From positions 9,116,001 through 9,180,000 of the forward strand of contig OU612065.1 of the NCBI GenBank assembly GCA_914767715.1: DNA of 64,000 nucleotides, in the 5' to 3' direction. Positions 25,470-37,400 of this stretch are shown piece by piece. The notes below the pieces were generated by a model. The model was not told the origin of the DNA. It ran no database searches and saw nothing but the letters and a program-made list of their open reading frames with translations. Position numbers and translations under genes: made by a program. The DNA is from Membranipora membranacea (Eukaryota; Bryozoa; Gymnolaemata; Cheilostomatida; Membraniporidae). Each line of letters opens with the position of its first letter. The stretch's first letter is position 1.

Positions 25470-28400
25470 ATGGCTTTTAAACTCATCAAGACTCTCTTTT
25501 TGAGGTCTCTCATTTTGGTCTTTTGTTTTGGATGCGTTTCGGGAAATTTGACTCAACTAGAATTAGGGCTTCATTTGGCAGAGACCAGAGGAAACAGAAG
25601 TTTAGCTCTGGATGTATTCAGGTAAGGAAAGGGCATTGAGGTGTGAAAAGACATTCCAACTACATTTCGCTGGTTAGCCCTTATGATTACATGATGCATT
25701 GTCAAACATATTACCCAAACAGAGATTGATCTGGATTTCTAAATTATGTGCGAGGGCGGTTTGCCACTCACAAGGCATGATAGCATGGCCATCTTTTCTT
25801 AGATGAGGACAAACATTTTTTAAACTACTTCTAAGGAATGGATAAATTTGTGGGGGATTCTTTATGATCCAGACTCTTCTTGGCCACACTGATATATTCT
25901 TGAAAATATTTTTATACCATGCTAATAATTGGAATTGATTTAATACACTCTACAAATGTTAACAGTTTTATATTCTCAAGCAGGTGAATGTGTCACTAAA
26001 ATTTCCCTTTTACATCACCGCTTACCTCTTGCATTATTTCGCATTCTCTAAAGGTGTGAACAACTTATATTGCAGTGCTGACTTGGTGACTCAGTGCGCT
26101 GTGGCGTGTGTAGATAACTGGAGGTGTGAATCATTCAGTTACTCCATCATTCACAACACCTGTATTCTCTCTGAGGCTGAAGAGGAAAGTGACTGGGAGC
26201 ATGACCGAGATTATAACTCATACTTGAGATCTGCCATCTCACTTGACCAGGTAAATACAATCTGCCCAGAATCAACTGAGAATGTAGAATATGTCCATGG
26301 AACAATGGTGACTAAAAGATGATATTCCAAAATTTTCAATTTACTCCATGTCATCCCTGCAGGCACTGAGGCTGAAAATGGACATCAATATAAGCGAGAA
26401 CCTGTCGAATCTCGTGAAAGCAGCGGAAGTGTTGATAAATTTGGGTGCTGTCAATACCTGATAATACCTAATCCATAACTATTTATTACTCATTATGTGA
26501 AAGTAGCAGAGTTGAGCTTGGCATTGTCATCACTGCACAATTTACTTGTAAATTTTAACTGCAGAACACCAGGTGATCAGACTTATAATCATCTTTTTTA
26601 TCCGTAACACAGGCACAATGGGCAATATGCGAGGTAACCACATGTAGGGTAGAGGAGTTGTGTATCTCTGATAGAACAAAGAATACATGTGTATGTGATG
26701 GATTTTCTGAGGAAGGCAAAGTCTGTATGAAAAAAGGTATGAAAACACTAACAAGAAACTAAATAGGGGGATTATGTTCCGGGTATAGATACATGCCGCC
26801 GTACCATATTATTAAAAATTGTATCATTATTTTTTATTTTATGCTTGACCGCTTTTCACTTTTTTTGTATTTGCTCTATAGATAGGAGTGTTGTTCATGA
26901 ATTTATATTTTATGATCTTCAGGTGCTGCAGAACCTAGGTGGGCTGACTGGACAGAATGGACATCATGTTCTAAGACATGTTCTTTGGGTGTTAAGTCTC
27001 GTACGAGAGAATGCAGCTCAGGATTCGTACAGGACTGCGATGGTAACCATATGGAGATCGAACAATGTCAGATCCAGGAGTGTCCAGGTATTGTGATGGT
27101 AGATTTTCTAAACCATATCTTTTTATCACTTTAACTATTTATACAATCGTAAAAGCCATGATCCCACCCGCATTGGTTAGTGTCCATCAGATCATCATAA
27201 TTTTCCTCCTCATCAATTTCATACGAAATATTGCTGTATCTACTCAGGTTCAGAACTTTTCATTTCTATTTCATGCATATTTTAGTGTGGACTTTGTGGA
27301 ACGATTGGACACCATGTTCAGCATCTGTAACATGCGGTACAGGCAGCCAGCAGAGGAATAGAACCTGTCTCTATGATGTGATAGATACTGCGGAAAATAG
27401 CACATCTGTCTGCCTGTGTCCAGGTCCACCTGAAGAGATCAAGTTTTGTGAGACGTTATCTTGCAGTGGTAAGTGAGCAAAAAATGACCACAATCACAGA
27501 TAAACATCAACATGTTAATCTGGCCTCCAGGCCACTCTATGACTCATGGTATGGAACATGCCAATAAGCTCCCCAAGTACCCCAACCTCAGAGGCTCTTA
27601 ATTTTCCTTGATCGGGAATATCTCCTCCCCATTGGTCATGAAACAGAAGGTCAAGGAGCTGGTGATCAGTTCTTGGGAGGCAAATTGTAAAATTCCAGAA
27701 AGCGAGTCAATGTTGTCAATACTTATACAGGGTATGGTCCACTCCAAGAATAAATGCAGTTCAATTCCTTATTCAAATATCCATTGCTAGTCCAATTTAC
27801 ACAACGATCAGAAAGAATGCTTATCAACCAGAACCAGAATCTCTCCTACCAGATTCAGCACCAACAGATGAGAGTTATGACATCATTTTTCCTCCTCATG
27901 AGACAAGACAAAGTGACTTCTTTGCCGATTGTGATATTTTGTAGGGTCACAGCCCCAATTGTCCGTTATCTAAGGTGGTACTTTATATTGAACTGTAATA
28001 ATTATAATTATAATGTAATGAGGCGGAGGTAATGTTAGCTAAACCTAAGCAAGCCTGTGAACTTTTCCTCCTGTGAATACTTTACTTCTTCTTGTTAGTT
28101 CATGTAAAATATTAGTGTGCTGATTGTCCCTTTGTAAAGTTTGTGACATCATTTTTCCATTTATTTATTTTGAATTGTGTTCATTATTTAGTATCTCAAA
28201 CACTTTGATATTGAAACAGGCCCAGTAGCTTTATTCGGAGATGAGTACGCGTCCGGTTCACTGCAGATTTATGATGATCTGAGAGGTGTATGGGGTACAG
28301 TCTGCTCGGATGGCTTTGACCTTTCTGACGCGAATGTGGCGTGCCATCAAATGGGATTTGAAGATGCATTTATAGGTATGTTTTTATCTATGAGTAGACA

Positions 28401-31400
28401 TTAAAAATGACAGCACCATTAGATTGATGAAATATTGCATAATTTATACTGCTGTATGTATAATAATGATGGTTTATAAATGTCATAATTCCATGACTCT
28501 CTAAAATTACACCCGATGGCGTGTCCAACAATGCTATTGATCAATAATACTGTACTTCTGTATGTCTCTGCTTCAGAAGAGGAAAATTAGCCGAGTTCAT
28601 GTTTATTGCATATAACAAAACTAATTCATTACTACTGCCCAAATAGTTGTTTGATTTTTAAAAGATCTGTGATACTCACCTCCAGAGTTTACACCCTGAG
28701 TCTTTCATTTCATTACTTTGCTCTTCATATTCAGTTCAAATTTGATTGTAATGTCGGAGAAGTTAACAGACCTGAATTTTGAGAGATAGGGTGCAAGCAA
28801 ACTTCACACAATTGACCTGAATTGAGAAAGCTTTCACCAATCGGCCAGTACAAATATGCTCAATTAGTTGTTAGGATTGTCATTTCTTGTACAAAAAGTA
28901 GACAATAAATTAATTAATTAATTTACTTATTTGATAGCATGCGTTTTATTTGCTTTTTTTAAACCAAGATGAAGAAAAAGGTAAACTAAATGGTAAGTTT
29001 TTAAAAGGTAGATGCTATATAATAAAGTAAAATAAAGTAAAATGCAAAAAAAAAATAATATAAAAAAAGTTATTTGAAGTTAAATGTAGCTTATTCGAAA
29101 GCTTGTGTTTTAGTTGCAGTACGGAATGTCACAAGTGCTTCAAAGGCTACAGATGAATCTCCTACCTTGAGCATCACATCTAATATGAACTGCTCTGGTG
29201 AGGAATATACTATACAATCCTGCAGGCATTCAGCATGGACAGAGCCAGTACAATGTGATTCAGGAGTTGTCTCACTTCAATGTGCTGTCAATGGGTAAGT
29301 GACTTGGACATCTGAACCGCAAGCTATTTCTGACTCCATATATGGTGTGTGAAAGAGCAGCCAGTGTCCATGCGAAATTTCCTCATCTGATATTAACGAA
29401 TTTATTCATTTAAAACTACTCCATTATAAACCCCATGGTTTCTGCGAGAGTTTCAATAAATTCTTATCATATCTTATCTTGTATGATTCTCAGCATCTGG
29501 TCGTTATGGGCAAAGTGGCAGGCATGCTCAGAGTGGTGTGGTAATGGTACTCAGCTCCGACACAGAGAATGTAACTCCCCACCTGCTCTGTGGGGAGGTC
29601 AGCAGTGTCCTGACTCCGATACTGATGAGAGACCTTGCTTTGAGAGGCCATGTCCTGGTAAGTTATTCTGTGTGCCATGAGCTTGAGCCTTGATCTATTT
29701 AGTTTGAAATGATACACTGATACATGAAACACTTGTGATAAAGATAACTAGTGCACAACAGTTTCTTGTTTGGTGGGGGCATCTGATAGCTTGTGTTAAT
29801 GGAGGTTTGTCTCTGTACTCTACAGTTGATGGAGAATGGATGGATTGGGCTGAGTGGTCGACATGTTCTCAATCATGTGGATCAGGAGAGAAGACCAGAG
29901 ATAGAGTCTGCATGATGCCTCAACATGGCGGAGACCGATGTGAAGGCGACAGGCAGGAGGTTGGTTGACAGATCTGTCGCCTACATTATCATTATCCAGC
30001 GGACTCCAATATGTTTTAGCCAAGCTTTTTATGGCTTTGTCTGTGTGATGGCTCAGACACATGCTGTGCACACATAAAGTGTCTCCGGATAATCTCCACA
30101 CAAAAGACTCCCTCTAGCCATCTAACTCTGTAATACATACATCCCCAGCAACATAAAGAGCAACTCAGTTGCTGTTGCACACATTTTCTTCAAAATAAAT
30201 ATATATATATGTATATATATTTATATATCAACAGTGAAAAATAGTTATTTTAATAATGCCTCGGATAAATGTTTTTAAAGTGTCAGTCCTATTAGAAAAG
30301 TGGATATATTATCCCAGTAAATTGAATATTGCGAGATCATAGGTCAAATAAAAATAATAAAGAAATAAAAATTGTGGAAGATAGCATTTAGTTTTTTTTT
30401 AAATATTTCAGCAAGGATCATAGTGGATCATAGTGGTCAGGTGGAGGCAATAAATCACTAAATCTCCTATTTTCAGATAGAAAGTTGTAATTCTCACGCC
30501 TGTTCTATTGATGGCGTGTGGATGACATGGTCTGAGTGGACCGAGTGCAGTCTATCTTGTGGTGGTGGTTCTCAGTCTAGAAGCAGGTCATGTCACGGAC
30601 CTTTCTTTGGTGGATCGGACTGTTCTGGAGATGAATCGGAGGAGCAGACTTGTAATGACGTTTACTGTCCTAGTAAGTATTTATTGCGCCTTTATAGAAT
30701 AGAATGGAGCAGACAAAGTAAATCTAAATTTTCATTTGTCTTTCCATGTAAATTCATAAAAGATAGACATCAGGCAGTAATGACTTTAAATGTTGAACTT
30801 AGTAAAAAGCTGCTTATACCAGTAGGCTTAGTTCATGCAGGGCAGGCATCTTGTCCCATCACCTACACATTCATGATTCACGAGATTGTCACAGCTTATT
30901 TATATTTGTAAATTTTTTTCTTTACACAGTTGATGGCGTTTGGATGGAGTGGGGTGATTGGTCTAATTGTAGTGTGACTTGCGCTGGTGGTGTGATGTAT
31001 AGGAACAGACTCTGTGAGGGACCATTCTACAACGGCGAAGCATGTGTAGGCGCGGATGTTGACAACGCAACATGTAACGAGTTTGCCTGTCCAGGTAAAA
31101 ATTTGTTATGTCATTCGATAAGTGGTATTGCATGCACTTTTAATATTTGCTATTGATAGTGACAAACCAAAATTTTCCCTCCTGATATAAAGAAATCTTC
31201 GAATGATACCAGGCTGTTGACACTCTAGATGCTCTCTTTGCTGTTGTAATGACTCATTAGGTGATGATATTCATGGCAGACCAACCAACTATCAACAACA
31301 GAAACCTTGCATGTATGATAAAGGTAGCTTAGATTTTATTGTATTGATAATGAGTTCTTAATTGAGGTATATATAATTACCTCACTGGATCCTTTCTGGT

Positions 31401-34400
31401 CTTTTCAGTGCCAGGAGATTGGAACCAGTGGACAGCCTGGTCTGTATGTAATACTTCATGCGGGGGAGGGTTCCAGCTACGTTACAGAGACTGTGAACTC
31501 GGGTTACATGGTGGATCCAATTGTACAGGAGCAGATAGTGAAAATCAAGAATGTAACTCCCATCACTGTCCAGGTAAGGTTTGACTATGGATGGTCTCAT
31601 GATGATGAGGGGGAGCATTGGTTGTTATCTTTGTTATAAAGGTTGATCGATATAAATCAGATTGGCAATGAGAAAACGCCGCATGCCCTGGTAACTACAA
31701 CTATACTAAGAGTTTTCCTTTCATTTTTTAAAAGGGCGCAACTCCAAGCTGCTGTGGACAGAACGCCTCTTCTTGCGCAAGATAAACGTTATTTTTATTC
31801 TTTATTTTCCTCAGTGAATGGTGTTTATGAGGCTTGGTCTGAATGGTACTCTTGCTCACTCTCTTGTGGAGGAGGAGAGAAATTGAGAAACAGAACATGT
31901 GAAGGTCCATTCTATGGAGGATTAGACTGTAACGGTTCAAGTATCAACATGGCTTCATGTAACAACCAAAGCTGTCCAAGTAAGTCCAATACATATCTAT
32001 TCATATTGTGAGAACTTCCTGGAATGAGACAAATCATTCAAATGCTAATGATCGTCGAAGAATATTACCTATACTACTAGCTAAAGGTGTGGATAGTAAT
32101 GGTGAGAGAGTTATCCTCTCTAGAGTACTAGTGTCGGTTCGTGTGTGTATAAAAACTATGAAATATAATATTTTACTTGGAATTCCACATAATACTTCCA
32201 TATAAATTTTATCCATAGTTGATGGTGTTTGGATGGAATGGCAGGACTGGGAAAGCTGTAATGTTACATGTGGAGGAGGGATCCAATCTCGCAGTAGAGC
32301 ATGTGATGGACCGTACTATGGTGGACTGGAATGTCGTAATGGATCTGATGTGAGCCACCAGTCATGTGGTGAGAACCCATGTCCGAGTAAGTTTTTCCCA
32401 TATGGTGAAATCTTGTGATTGAGTACACATCCTGCCGTCAAAAATTTTTACGAAACCTTTTCTAGACTGATATGCTTGTCATATTTAATTTATGTGTTAC
32501 TGCATTTTCTCTAACTTATCTCACATGTCTTATGGTCCATTGACAGTTGACGGTTCTTGGGCTGCTTGGATGGAGTGGGGTGACTGCTCTGCTTCATGTG
32601 GTGGGGGTGTAAGAGACAAACAGAGAGTTTGTGATGGACCATATCACGGAGGAGCTGACTGTGAGGGAACAAACACTGAGGCAGAGTCATGTGCAGAACA
32701 ACCTTGTCCAGGTTAGTATTATTATTATAATCCCCATTTATTGCCCAACATGTTTTTCAATCCTGGTCAAAATGATACTCACAAATGATACGGTTTGTTG
32801 ATGTTTTTGCCAATAAGACTTCCGTGTAAAATTGAAATTTGTTTGTGTTATGATCCCTAACAAAGGCGATAACTGGAAAGAAGTTTGATCATCTTACATA
32901 CTCAGTAATGCTGTAATGTTCAAAAGAACTCTAGCATATACATTTATTTATTTCCAGTGGATGGAGTTTGGTTTGACTGGACAGAATGGTCGATATGTAA
33001 TGTGACATGTGGTGGAGGAGGACAGTTTAGTATAAGAGATTGTGATGGACCCTTCTATGGTGGCAGTCCTTGTACAGGGGAGGCCATCAAGCGGCAAAAC
33101 TGTGGCTCAGACCCATGTCCAGGTGAGATCAACATATTTAATAATTTACATTCTAATAAGATAATTAAGCAAACACCTACCTCGTTCCAGATCAAGTTTG
33201 ATACAATTCTGAATTGCCCCCCCCCCCCCTCTAATACTGATGAGCAGAGGAAGGAAGCAATTTAAAATGAAAATTGGAAGGAATGTGCTTCACTCATTGA
33301 TCACTTCTGTATCAAATGGTGTACCTTTGTTTTTGATAGTTGATGGAGTTTGGACAGACTGGCAGGATTGGGGTGTGTGTGACTCGACATGTGCATATGG
33401 TCATCAGATGAGGAGCAGGATGTGTACCGGACCGTTCCATGGAGGCTCGGAGTGTACTGGGCCTGCTGATCAAACACAGAAATGTTTTGCAGCTGAATGC
33501 CCAAGTAAGATTCTAAGGGTCAAATATATATATTTTGTTGCGTTGTGCTCATGACCCGCACGATGGATTCTACTCAGCAGATGGAATGCCCTACTGATGG
33601 CAGAATTATTTTAAATTGAAGATCATTTCATGTTGCCAATTAAAACTCAGATTTTCCCCATTTTGATCGATAATGACTACAATAATGTTAAGTAATTTTA
33701 TAAATTTAATGATTTTAAAGCGGATAAATCTAATCTAAATAAAGCTAAATCAGATAAAGAAGTTTGTTAACTCCTTGATCAGATCTAGGGTATATTATTC
33801 TAATCCTGCTTGTATAATGTCACTGATAAGTTGGTTCCTCGTTATGCCCCTTTATCCAGCATATTGTGTATTATGACTATCCACAGTGGATGGTTTCTGG
33901 ATGGAATGGAGTGACTGGAACGATTGTACCTTATCCTGTGGAGGAGGCACTCAAGAGAAGAACAGAACCTGCTTCGGGCCGTACTTTGGAGGTTTACCTT
34001 GTGAGGGAGAAGAAACTGAATCACAAGCCTGTGGAATTGAACCTTGTCCAGGTAAAATATGTCATGTCTTATGTTCTCAATGATATACACCAGAATTATT
34101 TGTTTGGCAATTTATATCAACACAGAAAATTTAATTCAGCCCCTTTGTATGGGTAGAAGGGCTTGCATAGCTTTTTTATTTTGTTGTATTAGAAACATTG
34201 TACCATAGGGAACCTGTTGCTATAGCAGTCTCTGTTTGATGTGTGTAGTTGATGGATACTGGGCTGATTGGAATGAATGGCAGCAGTGTAATGTTACATG
34301 TGCTGGAGGACTTCAGCTCAGAACAAGAGACTGTGTAGAACCTTTATATGGAGGAGCAGACTGTACTGGAGATGATAGTGAATATCAGGAGTGTAATGAG

Positions 34401-37400
34401 AACCCTTGTCCTGGTATGTATGATGTGGTATTAATGCTGATTTATCAATTTAATTCAATTAATTTTTGAAGCAACATAGATGAGCAAGATAGAAAAAGTC
34501 AAAATAAGATTGTTTGATATAAGATATCGAAGAAAGTATGTACAGGGCAATATTAAGCACAGTACCGTCACCATCTGCTGTGTTTTACTTGATTCACATT
34601 CTGATTCGCCCCATGGAATAAGCTATAGCTAGTATGGGTGTCGGATCATGGAACATTGATCCTTTGGTTTGATGATGCATTTATATTAGAGTTCTTCTCT
34701 CTATGTTTTAGTGGATGGAGAGTGGTCCCTGTGGACTAAATGGGGAGCATGTAATGTGACATGTGCAGGAGGATTACAGAACAGATATAGAATTTGTACT
34801 CAGGCAGCTCATGGTGGATCTGATTGTAATGGCACAGCTGAGGAGTATATGGATTGTAACACTGAGCCATGTCCCATCGTTAGTACAACCTTACAGCTTT
34901 TGTCTCAAATTTGTACTGCATAGTTGTGCTCATAACTTTGGCAGAATATTTGAGACAAGCTTGTCATGACAAACTAGTCTAGACTGGCTAGTTTAGTGTA
35001 ACAGTTCATTAATTTTTTATGTTAACTGTACCACTTGTAGGATGGTGTATGGATGACATGGTCTAACTGGACAAACTGCTCAGATCCATGTGGTGGAGGT
35101 TATCAGGATAGGGAGAGAGATTGTGACGGTCCTTACCACGGTGGTCTCAACTGTACCGGTCCTCTGAATGAGACAAGAAGCTGCAATATACATCGCTGCC
35201 CAAGTATGATAATTAAATACTCTCATGATTTTGTTACCATTTTTATCTGAAAAATATAAGATTGTTAACTTGCTAATCATTGTTTCTGGCAGATTACTAT
35301 TTTCATGCAGTGTTGATCCTGCATATTAGCTGCAGCATACTTTTGTATATATCAGCTGTAACACACATATGGATATGACCGATCTGATGTTCATGTTTAC
35401 AGTTGATGGTATATTTACTGGTTGGGCGGATTGGACAGATTGTCCTGTGACATGTGGAGGTTCTGACAGGTATAGAGACAGGGAATGTATCGGACCATTC
35501 TATGGTGGTTTACCCTGCAATGACTCTCTGTTTCAAACCAAGGAGTGCAACCCACACCCCTGCCCAAGTAAGATTAATGAAAATAACTGTTGTTCAACAG
35601 TTCAACAGTTTTGTTCAACTGAAAAAATTTAGTTTGGATTTTGCTAATGTTGTGTGGAGTTAGTTCTGTCTGAGAAGGAAAGTTTCCACTAGTTTTACGA
35701 TAAACTAATTGTAAGAAGAAAAATAAGATAATTCTATCACTCATATGGCAGCATTGAATTCAGGAGTCACTATTATATACTTCTTATTGAACGAAAACCC
35801 TTATCGTGAACGAAATCATATTATAACAATTTTGATGTTATGACTAATGTAAGTCTATCCTGTTTCCAGTCAATGGCAGTTACACGGATTGGGTATCCTG
35901 GAGTACATGTAATGTATCATGTGGTACTGGACTACAGTACAGAGAGCGGCAGTGTAATGGGACGGCACATGGAGGGATGAACTGCAGTCATATCGGTGAA
36001 GCGTTTGAGGAGCAGTACTGTAATGACTTCCCTTGTCCGAGTAAGTTTATGATAATATTTCACTGATATGCTACTATGTGACTATAGACAGATCTACATA
36101 ATAATAATAATGTTTCCTTATTCCTTGAGTAATTAGCAATCAATTACATGGTTATCAACATTGCAGTTGATGGCAAGCTCACACCTTGGAGTAACTGGAC
36201 AGATTGCACATGGACCTGCGGTTTTGGTGAACAGTACAGATACAGAGATTGTGACGGGCCTTTCTATGGTGGATTAGACTGTCAGGAGGCTCTAAACGAA
36301 ACAAGAGGATGTAACCAATACTACTGTCCAAGTAAGGTGTCAGCTGTACCACCGTAATTAAAAATTAAAATTAAAAAGTGAAGATCAAACAGTTTTGATA
36401 TGTGTTCACATTTTAGTTTCAGTACTGGTTTTTCACATAGCAGGCCAGAGTCAATACACGAGTTCTCGCTTGATTTGATAAATTCACTTTTTTTCTTCTT
36501 CTGAAAACAGTTTATACATATATATAAGCTAAAAAACCCGCACTCAGTACCAATTCGAACATTAAACCCTTTTATTAGTTGATGGGTATTTTGCTGACTG
36601 GAGTAACTGGACGGAATGTACAGTATCTTGTGGGAATGGCTACACAACTCGAGACCGTGACTGTATTGGTCCATATCATCGAGGTCTCAACTGCACTGGT
36701 GATTGGAGTCAGACTCTTGACTGCAACACACATGAGTGTCCAAGTGAGTCTGTGTTATGATAAAGATCCTTTGATTTTCTGTCATATCCAGCTGGAGCTA
36801 CAACAGCCTCTTTAGCGTTAATGGTGATAGTTTGACTTACTTTGAGACCACAAAGTTATTGACAGCTGTGACAACTGACAGCACATAGAAATATTTGTTA
36901 TTTGTGCATGACATGAGTTTTCTGATTGTATTCTAATTAAAGGAAACCTATAGGCGTATATCAGAAAACGCTGCATGTGACCCTTTGCAGTTGAAGAGGA
37001 AATTTAGATTTGACAGGAATCTTTATGGCTTGATTAAAGAGCAAGTTGTTTTGGAAAGCAATTCCAAGGTGTATTGATATAACCATCTAATATTCTTCAG
37101 TTGATGGAGTATGGGCTGTCTGGTCTAACTGGACTGACTGTTCTCTATCTTGTGGTGGAGGATCTCAGGCTAGGAGAAGGGTGTGTACAGGTCCATTCTA
37201 TGGAGGACTGGAATGTCCAGGCGATGATTCACAGACAAGAGACTGCAACACTCATCACTGTCCAAGTAAGCCTATTGTGCAGAGACAAAAACAAACTTTC
37301 TATTTAAAAGTATCTAATTCTGAATGTGTTAGCATGATTTTGTTATGTTAATTTTACCTTGGCTCTATTGCATTGAACCGTCACTTGGATTACTAAAACA

